A DNA stretch of 64,000 nucleotides from assembly GCF_030867145.1 (NCBI RefSeq), contig NC_134433.1, positions 10,119,216 to 10,183,215 of the forward strand, read 5' to 3'. This DNA is from Opisthocomus hoazin (Eukaryota > Chordata > Aves > Opisthocomiformes > Opisthocomidae). A model generated the notes under the pieces. The model did no database searches and was not told the DNA's origin. It saw nothing but the letters and a program-made list of their open reading frames with translations. The number at the start of each line of letters is the position of its first letter. Within the stretch, counting starts at the first letter, position 1. Below are positions 1-12,900 of the stretch, piece after piece. Position numbers and translations under genes: made by a program.

Positions 1-3000
1 TCCTTACACCACGTGGTAACTCCGCCAGAGAGCTGCCCTCCTGGCCCCAGACCCCAGCTTCACATCTGGCCGCCCTATTAGCAGCACATGAACCTCCCTG
101 CCCGCTGTGGGTAAGGCGATTGGAGCTGGATTTCACCTTTACCAACACTTGTGAAATGCAGGCAACAGCCCAGTCCCCTGCAACCACACGCACCAGCAGA
201 CCCCAGAACATCAATCCCGTACCCAGAGCAGATATCCCTGTGCCGAGAAGGGACACGAGGCCACAGGACAACAGGCAAGCCAGGCAGGGAATTAAGTGGG
301 GTCACAGGCTGAAAGGCTGATCCTCAGTTGCCAAAACCGCAGCTCTCCAACTCCAGACTCCCACCCCAGCACAGTCAACATAAACAGAAGATACTTGACA
401 GGATTTTTCTTTCCCTTCGTAACGCGAGCTGCTCCTCTTACCTCCAGCAGTTATGCATACAGCCGTTACACAACCAGGGCTTGCACAATCCTTGCAGGCA
501 TTTTATCAGCTTGCTCCTCCAAAGCTTGGAGCTAGCTGAAACCGAGAGATGCTAGCAACGATCCATGAAAGCAAGTCAACAGATGGATTTCACAAGCAAC
601 CACACAGCAAGATCCAGGATACTTAACAGCGCTGCAAAGACAGACCTACCAACTCCCTAAGCTGGTTACCAAACCTTCCCGGCAGATTTGCACACGCGCT
701 GCCAGAGCCAGGTTTTCCAAGGAGAAAAATCCAACCCCATCTTTAACTCCGAACCTCCCCAGCTCCTACTCCATACAGCGCGAACAGAAAGGAAAATTAG
801 TCAGTAATTCTACTGTATTCCTTGCAAAGGAATAACTAGATGCCCCAAAGTGGCTGATAACTAAGCAAGAATACTACAAGAATCTGTCATCATAGGTCAA
901 AATCAGTCACTCTTCGGACTTGTGGCCCCAGAGAAGCCACGGGAGATACAAGCGCTCCGCTTCCAGTCGCTCTTCCTGCATTCTGTGAGCCATCAGCAGC
1001 ACACCATTGATTTGAATGTTTACTTGGCGAGAAGCAGCAAGAGATTACGAGCAGTCTGTAATTATTTGTTCTGATATATGAAATTTCAAACTCTATAAAA
1101 CACCAACTTTGGCAGGGGTGCACCTGTCACTGCAGGGCTCGTGACTCACCCTCGACAATAGTGTGTATAAAGTGATCTCACCGCTCAGATCAAATGATCA
1201 CGTTGGGAAAGCAACTTATGCAAGTTCTATGAATTGTGTTTTTAGAGGCAGGAGAAAGCCCACGTCAGGAAACAGAACAAAGTTCAGTGTGAGCAGAGGT
1301 AACTGCCAGGTGGGGTTCTTTTATACCAGAGGAAAGGGATGGGGAGGAGATGGCAGGAGCAGAGACCTGAGCAGGGAAGCCTCTTCCCTGCTCCCTCAGG
1401 AATGAGCAAACACTATCTTGGCTGCGCTGCAACAGCCAAAGGAGAAAGTAAAGATCAAATGAGATTTCAGTCCACGTGCCACTTTTTCTGCGGGTGAACT
1501 GGGTAAAGAAATCATCGCTCCCAGCTCCCGGCCCGTCAGGCCTCGCTGCCAGCCGACCTCCCCAAACCCAACCGCGCCCACAGATGTGACAACCTGCTCA
1601 AAAGGAAGAGGTTACCTCGCACCAACGGCTCTGCAAGCAAGCGTTGACGGGGCCTGTGAACTCCAACACGAAGGGCAGCAAGCAGCAGCGGGGAAAGCCT
1701 CCCTCAAGACAAGACAGGAGTTTTGGTCGTTTGGCCCTGTCAAGCTCCTCTGGAAGAAACAAAATAAAAGTTGCAGAAGGCACTTACTTGCTCAACCCTG
1801 GCTACCCAGAAGGTGCCACCCAAAAGATTACTGACTGAACAGGAGTCAACTGCAAAGCGATAAAAAGCGAGAGGTTTTACTCTGTCACAACTAGAGCAGG
1901 ACTAATTAACAGAGGATTAAGTCAGCTTTGGGACACTACCTCCTCCTTCCTTTCCACTCTCCACCTTAGTCTCCAAGGCTTCTACACTAGAAGACTAAAA
2001 CAAAGTGCTCAGTCACGTCAGGTTTTTTTCTCCTGTAGCACCAGTGTCCTCCCTGCTTATTCCCTGCTTTACAGGAAAACGTTTTGCAAATATTGTTCTG
2101 CTGCACCGTCACATCCACCTGCAACACAGAGGACTCTCCAAAACCTGACACTCTGTGCCGTGCACACCCTGTCTCGGTGCAATCAACCAGCACACGATGT
2201 ACCTGAAGGAAAACCGGGAGCTGCACTGGGACAACGGCAGGTTCTCCAGGAGGGGCCCGGCTCTCCAGCCCTTCCCCAACAAAACACCGGTTTCCTCACC
2301 TGCAGCAGGTTCACCTGCAAGTTTGCTTTGCATGCACACAACAGCTTACCAGGATTTCTCAGAGAACTACAGAAATACTGAAAGAAAGCACATTCCCATC
2401 TATCTACCCACAGGATGTGTGCATCAGTGCACCCCCTTAGCACAGCTCTGCTGGCTAACAAGAAGAACAAGAAGAAGAAGAAATTAAATCCCGCAGCTCC
2501 TCACTACGGTCCACACGAAGCCCTGTGGAAGGAAAGGAGGTCCCCACCAACGCTGTTTCACTTTCAGAATTTTGAAATGGAGACTTGATCCTTCCTTGTA
2601 CTTTTCTGGCTTCTCAACTGGATGTATGTTTCTGCTTTTTAAACAGAGCTGTAAAAGTGCAAACCCACTTCAGTTTTCCAGATTCCCTCAGATTCGGCAG
2701 AGAACCTCCGTGACCCTTCTCCTCTACACGCATTCAACCAAGCACTACTGGTTCTTCTCACGCCCTGAAAGCTAACCCAGACTAACCCCTGGTCCAAACG
2801 CTGGCAGACCACTGCGTGCTCCGAGCTGCACCAGCTGTGCTCACTCCTGCAAATAAGATGACTTCCTAAGAATCAGTTCCACGTTGGTGACTAAGTCCTA
2901 ACCCCACGATCCAGGCGTCTTTGCTCCCTCCAGCTTTAATATTTCCAGACAGGGGGGTTTCCACTATTTCCTTTCACAAGCACACTCCCTAAGGGGATAA

Positions 3001-3870
3001 CTTCACCCTCCAAAGCAATTCCATCAGGAAAAGACAGGGATAAACAGCCTTCCGACACCACGGAAGTTTACAAACAGAAGCAGGCAGAACGACAGCAAGC
3101 CAGCACAGGTGTCAGGCACCGGGAACAACTTCCTGCAGAGAAGGGCCAGAAGCAGCAGTTCACTGCAGGCTTTGAACCAGCAACGGGCCAGGATGGGGCA
3201 AGCACCAGCAGCCCATCAGCGCCCCGTGGGAGCGGACACGGCCCCGGAGCACCCCGCTCCCAGGCTGCCGGGCCAGGGCCCCCCAGGAGGCTCGGCAGGG
3301 AGCAGCCGGCGGGGCTGGCAGGACCCGAGCGTGGGGACCCTCCCCGGGGTGCTGGGGGACCCCTGCCCCACACACTGCCCCCACGGAGCCCGGCACAATG
3401 GGGCACCCCCATCCCCAAATAACTGGGGGACCACCCACACCTGCCGCCCCATGCTGGGGTCCCTGGTCATCCCAGTCCCTCCCAGTAACGGGGGTCCCTG
3501 GTCATCCCAGTCCCTCCCAGTAACGGGGGTCCCTGGTCATCCCAGTCCCTCCCAACAACGGGGGTCCCTGGGCATCCCAGTCGCTCCCAGTAATAATGCA
3601 CCCTGGTCACCCCAGTCCCCCCCCCGAGGGGATGCCGGCCCGGCCCTCCCCTCCCCTCCCCACCACTGAGGTCCCAGCTGTCCGAGCCCGGCCCACCTCA
3701 GCCACGGGGGATCCCCGAGCCCGACCCCCCTCTGCCCCACGGGACCGTCCCCGGGCCCGGCTCCCCCGGCAGCCAGCGGCCCGTCCCCCCGCGGCACCCA
3801 CCGACCCGGCCCGGCCCGTCCGACGCTGGCGGCGGCCCCCAGCCCCAGCCCCGGCGCGGCCGGCACGTAC
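1..3870. other. Non-coding stretch, probably intron 1 of a minus-strand gene
   Basis: No open frame here resembles a known protein, and the short frames on both strands lack codon structure or plausible splice partners. The stretch lies downstream of the donor at 3870-3865 on the minus strand, so it is probably the start of a long first intron. In human, POR follows RHBDD2 in the same orientation and has a non-coding first exon with a large intron 1; the same order would fit here. That identity is inference only, because no POR coding exon lies in the window. Confidence 0.35.
3456..3620. repeat. 35-bp minisatellite, about 4.5 copies
   Basis: The word CCCTGGTCAT (or a one-base variant) begins at 3461, 3496, 3531, 3566 and 3601, giving an exact 35-bp period. 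Copies are nearly identical at first and diverge toward the right end. The array lies just downstream, in minus-strand terms, of the CpG-island promoter near 3.9 kb. Confidence 0.9.
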
Positions 3871-4400
3871 GGCGGACCGCACCACTCGGGCACAGGGGCG
3901 GGGGGGAAGACTCGCTCCGCCCCCGCCGCCCGCCAATGGGCTATGAGCGCGCCCGCCGGAGGAGATCCCCCCTCTGCGCAGGCGCCCTTGGTACGGCCCC
4001 AGCGAGCCCGGCGTGGGGTGGGGGGGTCTTAAAGGGGACAGGGAGCAGTGAGGAGGGTGCTGGGTCGGGATAAGGGGCGGGGCGCTGGGGTCAAAGGTCA
4101 AGGTGGGCTGGGGGTGCAGGAGTCGGGCCAAGGTCTGCGGTCAGGGTGCGAAGCTGCCGGACCGAGACCCGCGGAGCCCGGAGCCGTGGGGACCCCGCAG
4201 CCCCCCGGGTCCGGCTGCCCAGAGTGGGGCCGGGGGACCCCATGGCGGAGGCTGGCAGCCCGCGGCAGGGTCCCCGCCCGCCCTCCGTGGGAAGCGCGGG
4301 GCTGCTTCCGGGCCGCCGCACGCCATTTAACGGCAAACCAGACGATGCGGGTGTTTTTCATCACATTTTCGATTGTTTCTGGTAACGCTCCCCCGCCGCC
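3600..4400 (-). promoter_or_regulatory. CpG-island promoter with likely non-coding first exon (POR candidate)
   Basis: The stretch is very GC- and CpG-rich. On the minus strand an inverted CCAAT box (CCAAT on plus at 3933-3937) and GC boxes (plus CCGCCC-type words around 3916-3932) lie close to a strong splice donor GTACGT at 3870-3865. A first exon of roughly 3871-3960 is therefore plausible. It contains no obvious start codon with a long frame, which fits a 5'-UTR exon. Human gene order (RHBDD2 then POR, same strand) makes POR the best guess. An alternative is a lncRNA promoter divergent from an unseen plus-strand transcript. Confidence 0.45.
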
Positions 4401-7400
4401 ACCCGCCAGCTCCGGGAATGGCCCCGCACCAGAAGTTTCGCCACCCCGACCCCCAGACCCCAGCTCCCGCGGAGGGGCCGGTGCTCTGCTCCCTCCTTTG
4501 GTCCCGAAGCTGGGTCACGACTGCGTCGAGCCCAGCCCGGCCGACCCCACCGAGCAGCCCCGCGGCCAGGCCCCCGACCCCGGCGTCACACGTGGGGCCA
4601 CCCCAGGGCTGGTTCCCCTCCCTCGGCTGGGGGTCAGGGTCCCGCTGCTATCGCTGCGCTAACGCTGCCTTCAGAGTCAATAAAACCGGCGGGGAAGGTG
4701 CAAAGTCTGTGTGGGCCCGGCCGGCAGGCACGCGAGGGGTCAGGAGGGGTGCGAGAAGCGGGCACCAACCGGGCAGCGATGGCGGGGCTGCAGGGACACC
4801 CCCTGTGCACGATGGCATCTGAGCCGAGGGCTCGGGGTGTGGGGCCACCCAGACACCCCTGCTGCCCACGGCAGCTCCGGGACCGACCCTGCGGAAGCTC
4901 CCCGGGGTGACTCGGGTCTGTGACCGCCCGCCGCGTAGTGAACGGCTGCAGGTTAGAGATGGCAGCGGCCGGGACACTGCTGCACCCACCCGCGGGGACG
5001 GCAGGACGCAGCCGGCCCGTGGTTTGGGGTCACCAGGCCCACAGGGTGCCCGGAGCGGGGACAGGCATCGCGGCACAGCCCATCCCGTCTCCGGCAGGGA
5101 AGGGGCTGGGCTCTCATCACACCCAGCGCGAGCCCCCCGGGGATGGGGAAGCAGAGCCCAGCCAGCCGCAGGGACCCGTTTGGCCGGTGATTTGCCTCCA
5201 CACGCCATTTGTCCCCCCGGCCGCAGGGCGTGTGTGAGCTCACGCCTCTCTGGCTCTCCTCCATCCCCAGCACAGGCTGCGGCTGAGCTCTTGGCTGCGG
5301 AGCCTCCGCGGTGCCGGCAAACGAGCCAGGTCCCAGCGGGACAGCCACGGCGGCGGCGTTCGGCTGTGCCACGGCCCTGACCCCCGACACAGGATAACCA
5401 TCTGCACACCTCTGCTTTGTCCCCAGCGAATGAGTGACAGGAAAGCAAAGAAACGCAGACTCGCTTTTCTTTCGACATCGGCATCTCCTGCCAGGCGTCC
5501 CCACGCTGCAGGACCCCCTTGCTCCCAGCCAGGGTGGTGACGTCGCTCAGAGCCGGTTCTGCTTTCCTCACGTACCCCTGACTCCTTTCCTCTTGCACCA
5601 CGGTGGGTGCAGAAGAGCAGACCAGGATGGAGCTGGGCTCTCCCAGAGCATCCTTCCCGCGGCAGGACCACTGCCCCGAGCGCAGGGGAACGGCAGGCTC
5701 AGCTCCCCGCACTTGTGCCCAGACTCCTGCCCCTCTGCAGTGAGCCCCTGAGGACACGGGGCAACCCACAGGGCTCTCTGGCCTCGCTATGCACCCTGCT
5801 TCCGGGGCAGATGCAATCCTGACATTGAAAGAAGTACCAGTTCTACTGGGAATGTACCAGCAGCACAAAACAACAAACCTTCAGGGATAGCACGTTCCCC
5901 AGGGGCAGCCATTGCAGGCTGAACTGGGGGTTTATCGATTTTTTTTTTATCTTTTTTCTTTTTTTTTTTTTTTTCTTTTTCTTTCTCCCTTCCTCCCCTC
6001 TGCTTTAGGAACTTTAATTCTCTGTCTCCCCTCCAAGGAAATGTCCTGGTATTGCAACACGCCATCAGTAACGTTGCTGTGAGCTTACTTATGCAAACAC
6101 CAAAGCCAAACAAGCTGATGATTTTTACCTCCCTTGCTTACAAATTTAATTCCTCCTTTCAGCTCTCAGACACGTTTGCAGATGTCTCATCTCGTCCCCC
6201 TCCCGCTCTCCCAGCAATTTCCCTTCCCTGGGCAAGGAGTTCTGAGTCTGCCAGCAGCCCTGGGGACCTGGGACTTGCTTGGACTCCACTGCTGGAGAAG
6301 CAGCAGGTGCTCGACTGATTTATACAACAGCATTTCACTGTGAAACGGCTGCCCTCAGGAAAGGCAGGGAACAGACTGCACTAGGAAAAAAATAAATCTT
6401 TGCAAACATCCGTCTGAAGGCCACTGAACACAGGTACAACACATCGCAAGCAACAGGCAGGCGCCGTGGCAGCCGTGCAGCTGGACTCGGAACAGCCCTG
6501 GGGACACGGTGGAAGCTGGAGAGATCAGATCTGCCAAGGTCACCAAGAAGCTCACAAAAGTGCAGGGAGCAGAAGGAAAAAAAACCCAAACTGTATTTTT
6601 GTGCCCGTCCTGCCATCATGCCCCATCCCCAGGGCTCACCTGGAAGGCTGCGGCAGTTGCCTTGTCCCAGCACGGAAAGGTTAGTGGCTGGGACCTGCTC
6701 CCCCGCTCACGGGCCTGTCCCCCCACCCCGGGGCCCAGGAGCCCACCTTACCTCCTGGAAGGAGGTTTGCTCTCTGTTCCCCACACCAGCCAGGCTCGGG
6801 GCCGTTCTCGCTGCCAGCAGTGATGCTACGGTGACTCTTGCATGCCAGGGCTTCCTCTGCCGCTGTAAAGTCACGAAACTGCTCCCTGGAAGCGTGCCAT
6901 CCCTTTGACAGCTCTGCAGGGAGAGTCAATCTCTGACCAGATCAACTGATAAGAGTCAGAAAGGAAAACTAACCAGTTTCCAGGCCCACAAGCGTTTTCC
7001 ACTGTGCAGTACAGCTCATCCCCAGCAAGCATCCTTCATCACCAGTCTGACACGCAGCCAGGACCCCGCAGCCTGCCCTGCAGCACCCACCGCACCCAGC
7101 CCACTGCCTGGAGGGGCACGCTCCGGCTCCCCGCTCGAAAGCAAACCCACAGACGTAGCAGTTGGTCTTTCAGATTGTGTTTCCAGCTTACAGTTTGGAT
7201 GTATACAACATTTGCGATTGCTACCAGTCCTCACCACCCTTCTGCACATTTCTGGAAAAAACAGTAATAAAATTCCTAGGCCTACAGACAAGGATCTCAC
7301 AATGAGGAAAATCAGTGCACTAATGAGAGTGGAGTATCAACATTTCAATGTTATCTCAAGCATTTCTTTCCTGGTATTAAAAACACACTTTTAAATTCCA

Positions 7401-8011
7401 AACAAGAACCTTTTCCTGTTCTTGCTCCACTCTAAACACGTAACAATGCAATTGCTGTCAGCAGGAAAAACAGGACCATGAAGCCAAGTCCATTTGTGAT
7501 CCCACAGAGGAGTGAAACACCCAGGGGTGAGATGGAGCTGGCCACCAACTCCAGGCTGGTTCCCAAACTGCTGCATCCTCCTGCAGAAAGCTCCTGCCCA
7601 CGGGCGCCCACCTTTGTGAGCAGAGCTCCTCACTGATGTGCATCTGAGGTCTAGGTCCTCAGCGCTTGCTTTGGTCTCCCCCCAAAGCAAACCCCCGCGA
7701 GGCCACGCATCACTGCGGCAGTCATCCCAGAAGGGCTGCTGGGGAAGTAAGCGGCCGTACGGCAACACTGGGCTTCTTCAGATGCTGAAGAGGAGAAAAA
7801 AGAAAGAGGCACACACGTGCTTTGGAGCAGGCAGCTGCCAGTGCTGCCTATAACTCCAGCTGACCGACAGCATGGCAGGACCCCGAGGCTGTCGTGGTCT
7901 CTGCAGGACAGGTTAGGCACTGCAGGAACATCTCCAAGAGCAGTAATGGCACTTTGTGCTTCATGTAGCATGTCCTTTTTTTCGGAGAACAACAAAAGTC
8001 TAAGCAAAGAG
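4400..8011. other. Intergenic stretch, no gene recognised
   Basis: Several long frames occur at 4.6-5.9 kb on the minus strand, but they reflect GC-rich sequence with few stop codons and carry no domain or splice structure. AATAAA words on the plus strand (near 4680, 6390 and 7265) have no upstream gene to serve. It lies between the CpG island at 4 kb and the RHBDD2 3' end. Confidence 0.6.
5937..5999. repeat. Polypyrimidine tract
   Basis: About 60 bases are almost pure T/C, beginning T-rich and becoming C-rich toward the right, with only two A interruptions near the left end. Such tracts can form triplex DNA. No adjoining exon gives it a splicing role. Confidence 0.85.
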
Positions 8012-8451
8012 TCATAGAATCATAAGGGTTGGAAGGGACCTTAAAGATCGTCTGGTTCCAACCCCCCTGCCATGAGCAGGGACATCTTCCACCAGCCCAG
8101 GTTGCTCAGAGCTCCATCCAATCTGGCCTTGAGCACTGCCAGGGAGGGGACATCCACAGCTTCTCTGGGCAACCTGGGCCAGGGCCTCACCACCCTCATG
8201 GTGAAGAATTTCTTCCTAATATCTAATCTAAATCTGCCCTCTTTTAGTTTACAGCTGTTCCCCCTTGTCCTATCACTACACACCCTTGTGAAAAGTCCCT
8301 CTCCATCCTTCCTGTCGGCCCCTTCAGGTACTGGAAGGCTGCTACAAGGTCACCCCGGAGCCTTCTCTTCTCCAGGCTGCACAGCCCCAACTCCCTCAGC
8401 CTGTCCTTGTAGGAGAGGTGCTCCAGCCCTCTGATCATCTTCGTGGTCCCT
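8012..8451 (-). mobile_element. CR1 LINE fragment, 3' end, minus strand
   Basis: The plus strand reads as the reverse complement of a CR1 3' end. It starts at the terminal repeat (TCATAGAATCATAA), then GGTTGGAAGGGACCT and TTCCAACCCCCC, and continues back into the C-terminal part of ORF2. Translated on the minus strand, the left part of ORF2 gives [20 protein letters not shown], a CR1 hallmark. The element is 5'-truncated near 8451. It sits downstream of the RHBDD2 stop codon. Confidence 0.95.
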
Positions 8452-9467
8452 ACTAGTCAAGCGTAGTAGCTGAGATCCTGGCTGATTTACAGACACAGAG
8501 ACAGCAGATTCCTCCTGGGCATGCCACAGTAAAGCAGCTACACAGCTGGAAATAAAACTCCAGTCCCACCAACTCGACCAGACTCCTTCGTTACTGCCAC
8601 AGGCACCAGCTCCTTGGATTTCTATACATTTTCTCCACAAACACCCAAAATCCCTTATTGAAGAGTCTTCCATTTCTTTGCATGCATCCGAGGTTGCCTC
8701 ATCGACAAACGCTGGCAACACAGGCTGAGCTAGTGCAGTGCTATCAGAAACTGAAGGCAACATGTCGACACATGCACAGACTGCAGCTAAAAAGGACCTT
8801 CAGCATTTTAGAGCTGTGTTTTGAGGGGCACAAGAGGGTGTTCTGTATTCTGCCCTCTTGCTCCAGCCCTGGTTTAACAAGCCCGCTTCAAGGAACACTC
8901 TTGGCAGACAAGTCACTAGTAGAACAGACATCTGTCCTCCTCCACTCATACATTGAGTTATAAACGAAGGCTTCCATGATTTCAACCTCTTTTGGGTCCT
9001 AGCTACATGACAACATCCTATCTTGTTTACAGATAAGAGCCTCAGTGTAGATGGGACATGTTGTTATTGCTGCAGCCAGGTTAAACCTCAGATTAGTCCA
9101 ATGTTTTGACAGTTCGGTTCCCAGCCTGAGGATGGGGAGCTGATGCATGGGAACTCTAGTGGCAGTGCGGAAAAGGCAGCTGCTAAACAGAGCAACGAAA
9201 AAAGACTCCGAAAGGATGAAAAGTGCACAGAGGTGATACAGTCCCCATCCCCCAGCAATATCAAAAAGTAAAAAAAAAATATATATATATAAAGGAAATA
9301 TAATTAAAATAGCCTGTGCCAGGCAGCAGGGGAATGTCCTACACTGGAGCTACCAACCCATTCCACTACTCACCCCAGATACAGCAAAGATGCCAGCAAT
9401 GCACTGCTGTGTGAGCATCACGCAATGGTCCTGTCACAGTATGAGAGTCCTGCTGCTTTCTGGAGGA
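8452..9467 (-). other. RHBDD2: RHBDD2 3' UTR and downstream flank
   Basis: This stretch follows the RHBDD2 stop codon in transcript direction. No minus-strand AATAAA or ATTAAA was found between the stop codon and the CR1 at 8451, so the cleavage site is unresolved; it may use a variant hexamer or lie beyond the CR1. An A-run followed by a short TA repeat lies at 9271-9291. Confidence 0.5.
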
Positions 9468-9900
9468 TCAGTACACCTGGACTCTGGAAAATTCAGCTGA
9501 AACAGGAGCCACTGTGGCTTCTGGATACCCTGGTGCTGGCTGAACCCCAGCCAGGGGCCCCACACCTACAGATGTCTGTGGGTCAGTCGGGCACACGCGC
9601 TGCAGGGGGGAGAGCTTGCCGAGCTGGCAGCACTGTCCAGACGAGGCTCCAGCATGGGCCTGCACGTGAAACTCTCCGAAGGCACCTCTGGCTTGGCAGG
9701 GGGAAGAAGGGAGGCTGTGTCCTGCAGCATGGCCGTGCTGAGATCCCTCGTGTCCCTGAGCATGGCCACATCCCAGAGCACAGCTGTGTTGAAACCCTTG
9801 GCACTGAGCACTGGGGTGTTGCATCTGGAAAGCAGGAAGAGCCGGAGGCGAAGAGCAGTAGTAGCTTTGGGTCGGGTAGGTGCCTGGTGCAGGGTTAGTC
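9468..9900 (-). CDS. RHBDD2: RHBDD2 coding exon 4 (residues 234-377, stop)
   Basis: The acceptor is TTCCTGCCCAG. The exon begins K-TNPAPGTYPTQSYYC, aligned to human K-LNPVPGSYPTQSC, and runs in one open frame to TGA. The tail is low complexity and rich in His, Cys, Gln and Ser. Confidence 0.93.
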
Positions 9901-12900
9901 CTGGGCAGGAAGAAAACAGAAGGTTACACTGTGTTCAGAACTGGCATTGCCTAATTAGCCGTGAAGTGCCCTGGGGGCAGATTTTGTCCTGACCAGTGCT
10001 CAGAAAGGTCACTGCAATCCATCAGAGAGATTCACTACAACAAACGCAGCTCTTCTTACAAGCAGCACTTGAGTAAAAACAGGTTTACTGACCTCCCAGG
10101 ACAGATGTTCCCAGTCCCAACTCACACCAATTCCACACCCACTGAATGAGCATAGTTCTTGGCCCCGAGTCTCTTTGTGCAAAGAATACACAAGCCAAAC
10201 TGCAATGTGCTTTAAGATTTCTGTATGCATCCTCCCTGCCTTCCACCGAACAACACATCTGCTAAGTTATTAATCAGGAGAAGTCACAGCTGCCAAGTGT
10301 TATTTATCAAGAAGCCGTAAAGGCCTTTGGTGCAAGTAAGAGCCCAGGGTACAGAGCGAAAAGGAGAGTTACAAGTAAAATTAATCATTCAGAAGCAAGG
10401 TCTAGAAACAGCCTTTGCCAACAGAAGGCATGACTCATCCTGCCAAAACGTATGAAGAGAGAGGCAATCTGCCTAGAAGCCAAAGCCTCTGGGACTTCAG
10501 GAGTACTGCTCAGCCCACGCACAACACGAAGATGAGTGATGAGAATCAAGATGATATTCATGAAGACCATGTCTGCCAGATTCCCAGCAAGAATAAGAGA
10601 CTGGCTCATGATGGGGTGTTCGGGCTTGGATTTTTTTTTTTTTTTAATTTGAGGTGTGGGTTTGATTTTGGGTTTTGGTTTTTTTTGTATTTGTGGACAC
10701 AAACATGACGTTAAAGCCTGGATGTCCTAGAAATGTCTCCTATCTGGTGGCAAGCTGATGCCTGAAGTCCTCAGAAAATTTTGAAAAAAAACAAACCCCA
10801 AACCATCAAGAGCTCTTACCTGGGAATAAGAATCAAAATAGCAAAAATTCAGCCCCAGAAGCACATGTAGAACTTGTGTCTAAGACACAGACATGCAAAT
10901 TTAGCTGCAGAAATGGAAACATCCTAGAAACACCTTCCCACGCCCTGCTTGATCGTCAAATGTTTTTATAAATACCTTTGAGCCAGAACAGTCTATTTAC
11001 GTCATCTCACCTAAAGAAAGCAGGTTCAGACACAGAGCTGAGACGCTGAGCACAACAGTTATTAGCAGAAGCATTAGACTGATGCTGACACAGGCTCAGC
11101 ACGCAGTGAGATGGTCCCTCCTCCCAAAAGCTGCACTTGCATAGAAGAGAGAGTAAAAACACAAATGCTGCTGGATCTGCCTGGCCTCTCCTGCAAGCAC
11201 TCACACGTTTGAGTGCCCTGATGGATCCGGGGTACGCTCCTGCCGCAGGAATTCCTGCTGGGAATGCTTCCACTTCAGAGGACATTTTACAGTGAGCTAG
11301 TGGCTTAAACAATACATAGAATTTAACCCGTCATAGAAAACCATCCTTCCTCTGGGAAACTGAAATGACATCTTAGAACAGGGGAAAAAATTTACCTAGA
11401 TTTCCAAGCTTTTTAGAATACAGTAAATTCTCATGGCTTGTAATGGACACAAAATTGAAACCATTCCTGAATGTCAGCCACAGGCCCCAAGGCTTCTTTT
11501 TAGTAAAGCAATCTTGCCTTGACACTGAAAACAGACATTGAGAGGTCTACGCTCAACTTCGTAAGCAACCTCTTTAAATTGCGATGCTTCGCTCCTACAT
11601 AGATTTTGGACGTGACTTCACAGCATTCCTGGGAGGAAAGGTGGGGCAAAGAAAGATAAAGATCACGCCCCAGGTAGCAATGCAGCCAGGAACAAATGCC
11701 AGAAGTCCTAATATTAGGGCAGAACTACATGACTTAGCTTTCATGTCAGCCGAGCTGCAATATCTTCGCATGTGTAGACACTGCCCTTGCAGCAAATGAG
11801 AGGTCTTTCACCTCAATTTAGCTTTCACTGCAAGACCTGCTTGAGTTAATGTGTGATAACGTCTTAGTCACAGTAATGTCACTAGTGCAACATCAATGGG
11901 TCGGTATGTTCCCCTCAACATCCAGGAAACGAACATGACAAGCACAATACAGCTTTTAAAGGTGATGTAACTTAGGCCTCCAAATTCCCCTACGTCATAA
12001 GAACTTTCACAGGAACTCCTGTACTTACTTGCTGCTGTCAAAGGCTCTTCTCTCTGCTAAGGACCCTGGGATATACTTCAGCCCTGGTATCCTCTTCAGC
12101 AGACTGAAAGGGAACACTTGGTCCAGCTTAGAGCCCACCGACTCCGGAAAATCCAAGCAGAAACAGTAGCCGAGCCCATCTGAGGTCAGCAGCAGGTTAA
12201 GGAGGACTGCAGGCAAAACGCACTCATTTCGAACACAGCCACACAAAATCCCCTGCCGGCCACAAACCACCTTCCCCGGAGAATTCTCCCGGTTCTACCC
12301 CGCACCACCTTCACAGACCCTCGCCCTTCTCAGCTACGTGTTCCCCATGTGCACTGAAGCCACAGGGGAAGTAGAAGTGCGAGGTGAAAAACAAATGCAG
12401 AACTGGGTGTGACGAGGATCGGCAAAGCCAGTGAGAGCTTACGGCAGAGCAGCACGACCTCCCCCCTCATGAACCAGCGATCCCACCCTTGTTCAGGGCT
12501 TCGCACTCGGGAAGGATACAGGCTTCCCCAGCTAGGAGCCCACACAGGTTACTCAAGAGAGAAGAGTGAGGGATAAACCATGCTACACAGAGCATGAACC
12601 ATGGCACCAGCACTGCTGGAACTCTAACCCCCAAAACCAGAGTCCTCTTCATCCGTGAGCGGGTGGTGGACACACCCAACATAGCAAAAGCTACTGGCAT
12701 GAATCCTTTGGCCTCTTCCACCTCCGACACCCTCAAGACAACAGGCTCGAGTAAGAGGTACAAGAGGGCGGAGAGGACGGCGAATGAGAGGGTGAGGAAG
12801 CAGTGCTTCACAGTGCCAACGTTCTTCTCAAAGCTGCTGGCAAAATACCAGATGATAATGGCACCACAGGTCAAGGATATTAGGTCTTCGTAGACAAAGA

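Noticed and set aside
4648-5868. A 406-codon minus-strand frame
   Set aside because: GC-rich DNA with few stops. The translation is low in structure and has no recognisable domain or matching splice sites.
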